A stretch of 64,000 nt of DNA from Prostheceraeus crozeri (Eukaryota; Platyhelminthes; Polycladida; Euryleptidae). Both the position numbers and the translations under genes were made by a program. Below the pieces are notes generated by a model that worked only from the letters and a program-made list of their open reading frames with translations, was not told the origin of the DNA and searched no databases. Shown one piece after another: positions 32,126-42,979 of the stretch (positions are counted from its first letter, which is position 1; every line of letters starts with the position of its first letter). The stretch is from the NCBI GenBank assembly GCA_907163375.1, contig CAJQUW010008655.1, positions 315,001 through 379,000 of the forward strand, written 5' to 3'.

Positions 32126-34630
32126 AGTAATAATAGCCTACCTAATTTGAGATTTTGTGGAAAACACTCAAAAAATGCAATTCTGTGATATGAAATAACT
32201 TAACTTAGCCGAAGCTTTGTACACTACTTATAGATCATTTGACAAGTAGCTGTAAATTTACATATGCTTTTTTGAATAGTAGAAAATATTCAATATTCTA
32301 CATCAGATTCATCGCGTTTGATATCCTGTGTCCCGAATATGTCACTAAATCTGGATACTCGGGATTAGCATATGGCTACATAAAAGTAGCAAACAGTCTG
32401 AACTTCGCAATATGGTAGGCTTCCAGCGAATATGGTGCCTCATCTCATTCATAATGCCATTTACCATGTTGAAATTACCATATTGAAATGTCTAAAAAAG
32501 TGAGTAATAGTCATGTGATATTTCTCGGATATTTCTTGACATACAGAACATATTGCATTATGCACTGTCCCAGAATGATATTCATTCCATTGAAACTGGA
32601 AGACTATGGATTTATAAAAGCTGCTGTAATCGACGAGGATCCATGTGCTCTAAGCATTCAGCTATTAATTTTCGTATTAATCGCTCTCGGAAAGTAGTTA
32701 AATCTCGTCCGTACAATAAGATTAACGACAGAACGATGAATTTAGTTCACACCCTTGAAAGGGGAGGCGGAATCTCTATATCGTGGGAAATTAGTAATTC
32801 TCCACTTCTTCAACTTTCTGGAATATCTTTAGACTGAAAAAAAATCCTATAAATGCAGCAAGAAAAGTTGCCTGCCGCTTGTGTAGTTCAGCCTGTCTCG
32901 GCTACAGAAATTGCACCAGCTCTACAGGGACTACAGTCGCCAGTATACTGAAAATTGATGTAAGCAGCTGAACCTACTGCATGTATGAACCGATATGCCT
33001 ACTGGTCTGTTCCGGCATGAACAATGAGTGTTTTTTCTTTATCATCCGACGGAAAAATCATCGATTTGCTTACGAATTATTGCATGAAAGAGTGCTAATT
33101 TCTGTACATGTAAGCGCCCAGTTGTTGCACATAAATATCGAATTTGTCTTAATTGTGATTTGAAGAATAGAAAGGTCTATTACTGAGCGTATAGTAGTAG
33201 GCATTTCTACTGGATAATCTCGCTTTTAGAGATCGACAGTCTCATGAAAACCCTTCAACAAAAAGTACGGATAAGTACGGATAATGAAACCAACTCATCC
33301 AGTGCCATCATCAGGCGATGATCATCTGATATGCATATAGGCCTACGATAAGCTTGTATGAAAGAAATAATTTCACATCGCAACAGCGTCTGCACACAGG
33401 GATTGAATTTCAATTAATTGATTGTCCAGTATTTCCAATGTCAATGAATTGATGGCATAATACTTGAATTATCAATTAACCGATTAACTCAAATGCAATG
33501 GATTATTCGCTCATAAAGAAATTTCTTTTTGATGTGATTATCCGAAATTATGCAATGATCATTGAACGTCATTCAGATATTTAGTGGAGCATTTTTATGC
33601 TTCTGTAGTATCGACTGAAGGACTTATTCGACACGCACACGATCATAAAGAAGCTCGCACCGAAAGTTCTATCATCTAGATTTCTAATTTCTCAATATTT
33701 CATTACCTACACGGACGCCTGTATTCTCTGCATTTGTAACCAGGACGTGACACGCGCACGCACACGCGCTTCTGTTATCTAGGAATTCATTGTTGAAATC
33801 ATAATTCAGCAAATATTGCAGAAACCATCAAGGCCATCTGCGAGTTGTCCAATCCCTGCTCACCTATTGCTTAGGATTTTTGAACCAATTATTCATCATT
33901 AACTTGCATAAAGAAATCAACAGGGATCATCAAACATTGAATGATGTCAAGTAATATATTCTCAGTAATTGCAATTCAGTTAATTAATTGCATGGAATTT
34001 GATTTAGTCAATAAATATTTGCTTCAATTATTTGATTGGATAAAGCAATTGCATGCATATTGCAATCAATATTTGATAATCCCTGCTTGCAAATACGATC
34101 ATGTAACTATGAAATTGCTTCTTGTCTTTGTACAAGTATGTATGCGTCCTTATGGATGAAATGATTCTTGGAATTCTTGGACATCCTTTCCTGGCTACAG
34201 CGTACGTCTCATCAATATAATCCAATTATTTTAACATTATTTGAGAAACTAAATCACTACAAGTAAATGTCGACCCTTGTTTCACTTCACGTTCCGTTGA
34301 CTGTCTCATGTTTGATGGAGACACAGCTTGACACTCATAGCCTACCCAAAGCTAAATTGATTGTTTGTTTCAGACTCCGATTCCGAATTCTTGGTTCCAT
34401 CAATGACATGATTAATAAAATCGCAAACATTAAATCGGATCAAATTCTGTCAATTTACATGTACATGATCATGTTGCACAATTTTGATTTCCTTTCGAAT
34501 TTCATATCTTCCTAGCATACAATTGAACATTTTGTAATGGCAAACTGGCTTTCATATCATATTAATTATTTTGGATGCTATACTATTAAAAAATAACCTC
34601 CATATTTTATTACCGGTATTCTATATGTAC
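32126..34630. other. Intergenic, nothing recognised
   Basis: Contains a short CA/CG-rich microsatellite near 33750-33768 and scattered AATTGATT words. No gene is supported. Confidence 0.45.
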
Positions 34631-34633
34631 ATA

Positions 34634-34650
34634 CAGGGTGTCCCAGAAAA
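34634..34650 (+). repeat. Isolated mariner-like end
   Basis: CAGGGTGTCCCAGAAAA preceded by TA. It shares its first ten bases with the mariner terminus that begins 48 bp further right and matches the usual start of other Tc1/mariner ends. No matching right end is seen. Confidence 0.4.
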
Positions 34651-34681
34651 CACACACATGCATGCATGCGGTATACATGTA

Positions 34682-34800
34682 CAGGGTGTCCGTAAATTCG
34701 CTTGACTTTTAAATTGAACATCTACATGAGAAAACAATAAACTTTTGCGTAACAAACCATGATATATTACGCAACATAAAGGGGAATTTGCGAATCTAAC
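34682..34800 (+). repeat. Mariner left inverted repeat
   Basis: 119 bp, matched by 36116-36234 in reverse. The first 37 bp are identical. Confidence 0.85.
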
Positions 34801-35271
34801 CATAAGAAATGAATATTCGATTATTTAGCTGCTTAAATTTTATATTCTGCATGCAGTCAATTTTGTGATGAATATTACATGCACAATTATAGTTTTGGTG
34901 AATTCATTTCAGTTTCAGTAAATGTTTAAGTCAATTAGCCATATTGTCAATTATTTCAATTAACCTTACCCAGGAGACATAGCTCAAAAATTTTCCTTAT
35001 TCAATTCTATGAAACTTTCATCACCAGCCATGACGACATGCCTAGTCATTGATTGATTCATATCGTATCATCTTCAATTGAAAACGTCAAATTAATCAGC
35101 CTTCATGGCATAGAATTGAAATATCCCATATCCATGACGTGATGGTTTTCGCTAACCAATGACAAAGACGTGTGTGTCAACCAATAGGTTAAGTCTGCAT
35201 CATAGAGTTTCCTCATGCTATGTTCGAAATCCCACTGTGAAGTGGTACAATCGCTGCCTATCGTATTCACA

Positions 35272-36083
35272 ATGGATCCTCAGACTCGGATAGAGATAGT
35301 TCAGTGCCTCTATGCATGCAATAGAAGTGATACAGCTGCTCTTCGAAAGTTTAAGACTCAAAGACGCATTCAAAAAGATCCTTTTACAGAAGCATCGATT
35401 ACAAATATCATCAAAAAGTTTGAAGAAACTGGCAGCGTTCATGATAAACCTCGCAGTGGTTGTCCTACAGTGGATGACTTGACAATTGCAACTGTGAATC
35501 GCGTCGTCGAGGAGACTAGTTCAAAATCAATGCTAGGAGTCACGTCAGTTCGCAAAGTGGCTGAAGAGGTTGGTACCATTTCAAAGACTAGTGTCCATAA
35601 AATCCTTCGGCATAAACTAGGACTCTACCTGTACAAATTACAAGTCGTGCAAGCACTTGAGTCGGCCGACTAGACAAAGCGCTGTGAGTTTGCGAGATGG
35701 CTTCTCCACAATCAGAATGTAATCGATGATATCGTCTGGTCTGACGAGGCGTGTTTTTCACTCGATGGGATCGTTAATGCGCACAATTGCCACATCTAGT
35801 CAGATGTCAGATGTCAAATCGAGTGATAAGTCGAGGATGTGACCGAGAGTGTCCTCTACGTTCACCTGATCTGAATCCTCTCGACTTTTGGTTCTGGGGA
35901 TGGATGAAAGCGAAGATATACGATCATGGTAAGCCACAAAACCTGGACCAGTCGAGTGAGAAGATCACTGACATCTGCAATGAAGTCACACGTGAAGAAC
36001 TTGCCGAGGGTGTTTTCGATATTATTTGGCGATTGACTGCACTGATTGCTTGCGACGGCGATCATTTCGAGCATTTGATTTGA
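35272..36083 (+). pseudogene. Mariner-like transposase, two in-frame stops and a central deletion
   Basis: The start is the ATG at 35272 (MDPQTRIEIV), preferred over the in-frame ATG at 35215 because family members begin near this motif. Residues 1-130 form the paired helix-turn-helix DNA-binding region with the linker RSGCPTVDD between the two halves. The frame is then cut by a TAG at 35671-35673 and another in place of the Trp expected after NAHNCHI (near 35800). The first catalytic Asp is present in VWSDEACF. The stretch that should hold the second Asp is absent, by my estimate about 80 codons. The frame resumes with SPDLNPLDFWFWGWMKAKIY, carrying the third acidic residue as Asp, and ends at 36083. 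The FWFWGWMK-type motif places it near mariner relatives common in arthropods; the exact subfamily is unresolved. Confidence 0.85.
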
Positions 36084-36115
36084 ACATTTTAATCATCAAA
36101 TATTGGCTTCTTATT

Positions 36116-36234
36116 GTTAAATTCGCAAATTCCCCTCTATGTTGCATAACATAACATGGTTTGTGATGAAAAAGTTTATTGCTTTCTCATGTAGATATTC
36201 AATTTAAAAGTCAAGCGAATTTACGGACACCCTG
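36116..36234 (-). repeat. Mariner right inverted repeat
   Basis: Reverse complement of 34682-34800 with about a dozen differences, mostly in the inner half. Confidence 0.85.
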
Positions 36235-36236
36235 TA

Positions 36237-37382
36237 TTTACATGTGCATGTAAGTTATTATTTAATATCAAAAAACCATTGATTTTGAGAAAATCCTTTC
36301 AGATGGTGCTCCAATAATATATAAGACTTCAGATGCATATGACAATTCTTTAATTATTCCAAAAATAATCTTGAGTTTGGTCAATGTAAAACCAACGAAC
36401 ATGCTTCTAAAAAATAGGAACAAAAAATTTAAATTACAATGATCTGTTTAGCATCAAAAAACACAGAATTCCAAAATATGATTCTATTAGTTCTATCTCG
36501 AGAAGACACTCATTACATTGTCAAATTGAGGAAATCGTGAATTTTGTAACCCATGTGTCTCAGAATTTGCAAATATAACAGAACCGGTTCACATTGGTAA
36601 TGTTCTTCTAAGACTTCCAACTGGGTATCTGACATATTTTATGAATTTATATGTTGCTTTAAAACGATGGTTTGAATAACATGGATACTAAATAGGTATA
36701 TGGCTGAGTCAAATTCAATTTAACCTAACTTGGAGCAAATCTGATTGCAGGTCAACCAAGTTGTTACACCTGCCTGGAAATCTCAACCAACTTCTAATTC
36801 TTCTATATTAAGTCTTATATTGTGATTCGTTCCAACATCCTTATTATTTATTCTTAAGCTTTAAAAGGCAATTTAAGCCAAATATAGCTAACCTTGTTTT
36901 GTGTGAAATTTCTCATAAATTGAAGAAACCGTGTATAACCGCTGTAGCGTGCTACTGTTCATGAAATTTTTCGAGGGGTGCGAACTGATGCAGTTAGAGA
37001 CGCAATTATGAATTCTGCACGTTTTTTAGTCGCTCGAATCCAATAGCGTCGGGTGAAATTGAATACCTTATCAATTCTTATGATTTCACAATGAAGTTGA
37101 TGCTCGTAGCAGAGACAACATCAGCAGTGTGACCGTTTTCATTCTCATTCAATAATGTCAGTTTATCGACGGGCTGCTCCACCATTCTGTTGTGAATTTT
37201 CAACAGTAATAAATGAAATTTAATGAAAGAAAGCTTTGATGAATATTTTCTACAATTCAGAAACGCTTCATTGTAGATTAGTTGTTACTTATCACATTTA
37301 TTCAGTAGTATGCAAATTGATAGTAAGTAGTTTTATTCAGCAGAGCTGCGATTTCCACGATTTTACCACACTTCTAATCAGG
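36237..37382. other. Intergenic, nothing recognised
   Basis: No coding, RNA or repeat signal identified. Confidence 0.45.
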
Positions 37383-37501
37383 GGTGACTGCACAGAAAGT
37401 ATTGGATTATGGACCGCGAGTTGCCAGTGACAAGCAAATTTCAATGGGTAAAAGATGCTGTTAGAGATTTGTTAGCCTAACTTAATTTCTGTGCGGTCAC
37501 C
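37383..37501. repeat. 119-bp inverted-repeat unit (possible mini-MITE)
   Basis: GGTGACTGCACAGAAA at 37383-37398 is inverted at 37486-37501 with one mismatch. The inverted match continues outward with AATC words. It is too short to classify. Confidence 0.4.
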
Positions 37502-37889
37502 ACAGGATTCTCAATAGCTCAGAACCACAGCAATGAATTTTCACTGATTCCCTGAGCTGCCAACGCCGAAGGGAATGGAGGATGTAAAGACTGCAAACTC
37601 GTGAAAGGTCTTGTACAAAAGCATAACATGGTGAGAAAGGGAAGTTTCCCCTCTTTGAATCTGTGAATATTTCATGATCTTTGGACACCGCAGCTCAAGA
37701 CAAAAATCCCTGCTGGAAACTGCTCATCTGCTGAAATACATGGACAGAAGGATATCGCTCTTCATTGCACCTGTGGCAATATTCTACTGAAAATTCAATC
37801 TGATGAATGTTGGATGAAGTTAAAAAGATCAACATATGCCTGCGTAGGATCTACGCAAGAATTCTCAAAAGTGCTCTCTTCAATCAATG

Positions 37890-38080
37890 AATTGAAATTG
37901 CAATTACAAAGCAAATTAACAGAAAACTAATTGAAATTCTTTATAATTCTTTGGAGGTGAGATTCGATGCAATCAATCAACTATATAAAGCAATCAGATA
38001 ACTGTGATTGAAATTCTTTGTAATCGATTAATTGGAAGTGAAATTCTATACTATCAATTAATTGAAATTCTATAGGCCTA
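37890..38080. repeat. Degenerate tandem repeat of AATTGAAATTC-type words
   Basis: Four or five imperfect units built around CAATTAATTGAAATTCT with 35 to 60 bp spacing. Similar words occur near 33410-33490 and 60835-60925. Confidence 0.5.
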
Positions 38081-38307
38081 GTAGTAGAAGCGCATATTTT
38101 CAAAGATTCATAAAGCGCAAGCAATCCCGATACAAATGCGCCGCATGCAAAATAGAAAATTAACCAAGTAAGATAAACAAAGGAAAAAACAGAGAAGGAA
38201 AACATTATAAGTTACATAGGGCCGTCGTCCAAGTGAAAAATACTTATAAACGTCTTTGGGTATGGGAGAAAGGCAAATTTTTTCACTTGGAGAGATGCAC
38301 ACGATCA

Positions 38308-38420
38308 ATTTGACTGATCATGATAGTAATACAGGATAAAGAATCACAAATCATCCATGTCATGACAACTTGGAGAGGTAATATAGTCTGTTGAAATAAC
38401 AATTTAATGGGTTACCATCA
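38308..38420 (+). mobile_element. Old fragment of the 0.8-kb TIR element
   Basis: Diverged match to the middle of the family: TTGACTGATCATGATRG, CATGTCATGACA and GGAGAGGTAAT words in the same order as at 22700-22800. Confidence 0.5.
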
Positions 38421-38460
38421 TAAAAGCTCATCTTTATTATCATAAATTTATATTTTCATA

Positions 38461-38555
38461 GGCAGTCAAGTGTCGACTCAAAAGAGTGTTTGTATACAGT
38501 AAAACTTTTTATATGAGAAGATTCAGTTTTTTGCGTAGGCTACGACGTTTCTGTC
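38461..38555 (-). mobile_element. 0.8-kb TIR element, copy D, first segment (interrupted)
   Basis: Matches the first 95 or so bases of inverted copy B (AAGTGTCGACTC, then TTGTATACAGT and TTCAGTTTTTTGCG), with a damaged outer end. The element breaks off where copy C begins and resumes at 39380. Confidence 0.75.
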
Positions 38556-39379
38556 ATACAGTAAATATATTAGGTAGAGTCGTAACTCCGCATTTATTAA
38601 ATCCCCAATGTGCATACACTTTCGATTTTATTAAATGAACTCAAGGGAGATACAATCGGAATTGTTTCCAAATGTGAGATATGCATATTTATGCAGCTTT
38701 GAAGAAATTTCAACGGAATCGACTGATCATGATGGCATAAAGCAGATGGAAATTATATTATTTTACAGATCGTCCGCGTCATGACAAGCTTTGAGATGTA
38801 GTGTTTGTTAAATTAGCAACTGATTGCTTTCATGCTCAACCTCAAGAGAATCTTCTTAAGCGTGATCATACGGGCAACCTGCCACTGGTACAGCAAAATA
38901 ACAAAATCATAGACAATGATTTCAATTGACTTTGAAAGATGTAAATGGATGTAAAAAGATGTCATCACTATTCAGATTCAAGAAGTGAAACATGAATTCA
39001 GTGAATCATATAAATGCCGGTGAAAATTGAATTAAAAACTTGAAATTTCAGCCAAGAGAGCACGAATAATATCGCGACTTTTTCATCAAGACTTCCATAA
39101 TAATACAATTCATGAAATTCCCTTGATAATCAGCTTGATTTCCGCTTAGTTAGGATGCTTATTATCAAATATTCATTCCTTTTGATATCCAACTTGTTTC
39201 ATACTACTTATTTAGGAGAGTCATCTCGGTAGCATATAAATTGGCAAATTTTGACTTTTTTCAAAAGTGCTCAAATAACTTTTTGGACCACGGAAACGTA
39301 ATCTCCGCAAAAAACTGAATTTTCACTGTATACAGATACTTTTTTGAGACGACACTCTACCTATATATCCCTACTCTAT
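38556..39379 (+). mobile_element. 0.8-kb TIR element, copy C, nested inside copy D
   Basis: Full-length family member from ATACAGTAAATATATTAGG to CCCTACTCTAT. The flanks CGTTTCTGTC (38546-38555) and GCTTCCTGTG (39380-39389) agree at 6 of 10 positions and both descend from the CGTTCCCGTGG region of the interrupted copy D, as comparison with copy B shows. Confidence 0.8.
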
Positions 39380-39476
39380 GCTTCCTGTGGTCCAAAAAAA
39401 TTATTTGAGCCAATTATTTGCCAATTTATATACTATCGAGATGACTCTCCTAAATAAGTAGTATGATGTAAGTTGC

Positions 39477-39641
39477 AATGTAAATAACTTAACAGTTGAA
39501 ATAACGTGCTTCGAGTAAGAACCATGCGCTAGTAGCAAGACGACATGTTGTTGTGTTGAATTGTGTACAGCATCAGATTGACTAAATTCAGTACAGTAAA
39601 AGAAAGGCAAATCGCACAGAGTAAGACATTGAAAACACAAC
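39477..39641. mobile_element. 165-bp unidentified insertion in copy D
   Basis: Absent from copies A, B, C and E at the same point and flanked by GTATGA at 39471-39476 and 39642-39647. No inverted ends, tRNA boxes or poly-A seen. Confidence 0.55.
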
Positions 39642-40245
39642 GTATGAAACAAGTTGGATATCAAAAGGAATGAATATTTGATAATAAGCATCCTAACTAA
39701 GCGGAAATTAAGCTGATTATCAAGGGAATTTCATGAATTGTATTATAATGAAAGTCTTGATGAAAAAGTCACGATATTATTCGTGCTTTCTTGGCTGAAA
39801 CTTCAAGTCTTTAATTCAATTTTCACCGGCATTTATATGATTCACTGAATTCATGTTTCATTTCTAGAATCTGAATAGTGATGTGTACCCATTTACATCT
39901 TTCAAAGTTAAATGAAGTCATTTTCTTTGAGTATGTGATTTTTCTCGACCAGTGGCAGGTTGCCTGTGATAGGATCAAGCCTAATAAAATACTCTTGACG
40001 TTGAGCACGAAAGTAATAGGAACCCATCGAATTTCTAATTTAACAAACATTAAATCTTCAAGGCAATCATGAGAATATGTGAACTACCATCATTCTTTCT
40101 GCATTGCAATCATGATCACTCAATTCCGTTATAATTTCTGCAAAACTGCAAAATTTGCATATCTCACATTTGGTGATGTATCTCCCTTGAGTTCATTTAA
40201 TAAAATCAAAAGTTTATACACATTTGGGATTTAATAAATGCGGAG

Positions 40246-40567
40246 CAAGGATATTTAATATACATGAGGGCTAGATAGGAAGTAAACGACAATCCTATTG
40301 TTCTCGATGGACTGGCTTTGGTCAGCTGATTTCAAATGTTTTTAATTTTTGAAACTTAACACACAGTATCAGTGGCTTATGATTTATACAAAATGATATT
40401 CCTAAGGCGCTCTGTCGTACAGTCATCGTACAGTCAACAAAATAGCAATTTCGCCCCATTGGCGCAATGCTTCTTTTGCTCCCAACCGTCAGTACCGAAA
40501 CTAGTCCACAGCTGATAGGTCTACTTCTCATCTAGCCCATTACATAAACAAGTGTTAAATATCTTTG
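40246..40567. mobile_element. Non-autonomous hAT element inserted in copy D
   Basis: A 322-bp segment with inverted ends CAAGGATATTTAATA and CAAAGATATTTAACA (right end reversed). It is bracketed by a perfect 8-bp duplication, ATGCGGAG (40238-40245, 40568-40575), which is a single ATGCGGAG word in the uninterrupted copies. No coding capacity. Confidence 0.85.
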
Positions 40568-40634
40568 ATGCGGAGTTACCACTCTAATATACTCATTCCA
40601 TTTTTGGCAGCAATACCCACCCCGTATTCACCTC

Positions 40635-40700
40635 GAGTTCATTTAATAAAATCGAAGGTGCATGCACAATCTAGATTTAATAAATGCGGATTTACCACGA
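40635..40700 (-). mobile_element. Terminal fragment of the 0.8-kb TIR element
   Basis: GAGTTCATTTAATAAAATCG, then TAATAAATGCGGA and TTACCAC, the left end of the family in inverted orientation. Another family-like string (CAACTCTACCTAATACAC) follows at about 40731-40748. Confidence 0.6.
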
Positions 40701-40749
40701 CTCTTCCTACTTCTGCTTACTCTTTGGATGCAACTCTACCTAATACACT

Positions 40750-41441
40750 TAGACACCTTCTAAATGATGGCGGCAAATATATTTAACACTGGTTGGTTGA
40801 GATACCGAGTGTTTTGTGAAGACTCTGTGCAATGAGGACAAACCGAGCAATTAAAATGACTAACAAGCAGCGCTGTCATCAAGGTGAAAAGCCGAGATAT
40901 CTGGTTGATTCAATGATGGATGAAATACCAACTCATCAACAATGCATCGAATTGTCACATATGCAGTGGACTGACGTAGCTGTTCCTTGAGTTTATTGCT
41001 TCATTTATTCATTTTCTGAGGAGGTGATCAGATTTTTCGATATTAAAAGTGAAATTTTGAAAATTGTGTGGCTTCAATGAATTATTTCAATCAAATCTAA
41101 TGGCATAGAATTTGACTTAAACAACTCGAGATATAACAAAATGGTTAGCAGACTGAGCATATTGTGCAATCGAACGAGTCAATTGTGTGTCACCACTCAA
41201 TTTCCTACTACACTGAGAAAAATACATGGAAGAAAGTGGGATTAGTTTAAACTGGTTTAAACATCCTAATTTTCTTGTCTTCTTGGAATTATAACTGCGT
41301 TATTTTGAAAAGTTGCACGAGGTTTGATTTGCTATCCGATTAAGAAGTTTGAAGTTCTTGAATTGTGTCATTTACTTCGAGGATATTTCTACGATTATCC
41401 AGTTAACATGATTTGTTGTTTGTAGTTCAATTCAAATCGCC
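40750..41441. other. Intergenic, possible upstream region of a secreted-protein gene
   Basis: No gene seen. A splice-acceptor-like TTGTTGTTTGTAG ends at about 41425, 16 bases before the candidate coding exon, so a 5'-leader intron is possible. Confidence 0.35.
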
Positions 41442-41597
41442 ATGATACGAGGAATTATGTTATTAGTGCTTATATTTTTTACATCACCATCGTTCACGGA
41501 GGGCAACGACTGTAAACTTTACAGTAACAGTCATCGGCAAGGTATCCGCATCGAGAATCTGAAGTTGAATCGGATTGTTTTGCACTTTAATGGAAGG
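41442..41597 (+). CDS. Candidate first coding exon of a secreted protein (partial gene)
   Basis: The ATG at 41442 sits in a fair Kozak context (TCGCCATGA) and opens 52 in-frame codons that end at a canonical splice donor, AGG|GTAAGTG, in phase 0. Residues 1-20 have signal-peptide character (MIRGIMLLVLIFFTSPSFTE), followed by a polar mature region with one cysteine (C24). The frame is not part of any repeat I see. I do not recognise the family and cannot identify the next exon with confidence; the region 41600-42250 has no obvious coding continuation. Chance occurrence remains possible, but a signal peptide, Kozak context and an exact donor together are more than expected. Confidence 0.4.
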
Positions 41598-42254
41598 GTA
41601 AGTGTTTTGTAATGAATAGATATTTTCGTTGAAGGATTAGCTTTCCCAATTGCATTCATGATCATCAACGAACGTTCATTATTACAAAGTACGGAGAGAT
41701 TTGATGACAGACTAAGGTGGAACTGACTTCTCTTTTTAATGTGAACCTTCTTTTTATACATTCATGTGGATATTTGGCTTGACCAGATGTCTTGCATAAA
41801 CCATATGGGTCCACATGTACTTTTCCTGAAGACAATGTCATTATTAATGAGCCTGCTTTGCACTGCTAGTTTATCAGGTCGATCGACTCAACCAAAGATA
41901 TCTGCTCCTATGTTTCTGCATATGCAGGTCAACCCAATTAGAAATTAACTGATAGCAGTAGATATATTTGTCGCCAAGAATTTTTTGGTAATAGGCTTGT
42001 GTCATTGATGTGTTAAAAGTTTACTAGCAGGTGAATATACGCATAGGCCTATGTAAATAATTACTAAATGCGAATGGTAGGCCCGTCTTAGCAAACTTAC
42101 AAAGGCTTATTTTCATATTAGTGGTTTTCAAAAAAACAGCATGAGGCACCGGTACAGTACCAGTTAGTCATTATTTCCGACAATGATTGGGTGAACTCTG
42201 GAGTAAAAGCCGAAAATCAACCGTAGGAAACATGATATACAAGAATACAATATA
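41598..42254. other. Possible intron or intergenic
   Basis: If the exon ending at 41597 is real, this would be the start of its first intron. A 60-codon frame at 41766-41948 shows no recognisable domain. Confidence 0.35.
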
Positions 42255-42959
42255 CCGTAAAACTTCTACTTGAACGGCATGCCGCTCTATTTTTCAAACC
42301 TTTCCCCACACTGCCGTTCAATTAGAGAGTGCCGTTCTATTTTTCGACTAGCTGATCAGAATTTAGAGATGAAATTTTCAGTAATTTTTATCTTAAATCT
42401 GTAAATTTTATAGATTAAAAGCGAAAACATGCAACATAAGAACTCTGCATATATCTATTTGACAAAAGTTAACAAACACAGGTTACCGGTAATCACTGGT
42501 TAGAAATCACAAACTCACTAGTGAAAATCAAGTGACACGTCGCTGTTGTATCTGTCCTCGTCCGGCTTGCCGGAGGTTGCAAACGAGTCTGAATTGGACC
42601 GTCCGAGTCTGGCTTGAAACAATGGATCTGGCAATCCTCGGAGCCGTCGAGAGCTTTGGTCAGTCCGCATTCTTCGAATGACTTGATCAGATCCTTCGGC
42701 AGCTGATACCAGGCATCGACAATCCATTTCAAGTATACTTCCATTGATGGCGCTCGCATGTTGCCGGATTTGGTGTAGCTCCTGTTTTACACGTTTTGCA
42801 GAAGATTATTTCACTCATGTAATTGATGTAGTAGATGAATTCAATCAAATTGTCGCTAAATTAGAGATGACGTTCAATTAGAGGGTGCCATTCAATTTTT
42901 CACCTCCTCCTCTAGACTGCCGTTATATTAGAGGTGCCGTTCAAATAGAGGTTTTGCGG
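42255..42959 (-). mobile_element. pogo-type DNA transposon, deletion derivative
   Basis: Inverted ends CCGTAAAACTTCTACTTGAA and CCGCAAAACCTCTATTTGAA (right end reversed) are flanked by TA, the pogo/Tc1 target duplication. Subterminal words of the GCCGTTCAATTAGAG type recur several times near both ends. The interior keeps a short transposase remnant on the minus strand. Confidence 0.8.
42520..42774 (-). pseudogene. C-terminal remnant of a pogo-like (DDE_1) transposase
   Basis: The translation contains SGNMRAPSMEVYLKWIVDAW, then LPKDLIKSFEECGLTKALDG and a short EDCQIHCFKP tail, the usual end of Tigger/jerky-type pogo transposases, beyond the catalytic core. Nothing of the DNA-binding or catalytic regions remains in the element. 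Confidence 0.8.
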
Positions 42960-42977
42960 TATATATATATATATATA
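42960..42977. repeat. TA microsatellite
   Basis: About nine TA units directly at the right end of the pogo element, probably seeded by its target site. Confidence 0.8.
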
Positions 42978-42979
42978 AT

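Larger units (their letters stand above)
34682..36234 (+). mobile_element. Tc1/mariner-superfamily transposon, internally deleted
   Basis: Inverted ends of 119 bp (34682-34800 and 36116-36234, about 90 percent identical) start CAGGGTGTCCGTAAATTCGC and are flanked on both sides by TA (34680-34681, 36235-36236), the superfamily's target duplication. The 1553-bp interior carries one transposase gene on the plus strand, interrupted by stops and missing its middle. The copy therefore could move only with help from another source. Confidence 0.9.
39380..40601 (-). mobile_element. 0.8-kb TIR element, copy D, remainder with two further insertions
   Basis: Continues copy D from TTCCTGTGGTCC through the family interior to a degraded terminus near 40601. 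Comparison with copy B shows two extra segments: 39477-39641 (165 bp, flanked by GTATGA repeats) and 40246-40567 (a hAT MITE flanked by ATGCGGAG). A minus-strand 75-codon frame at 39823-40050 recurs in copy E (52192-52419), but only because the DNA is repeated. Confidence 0.75.
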
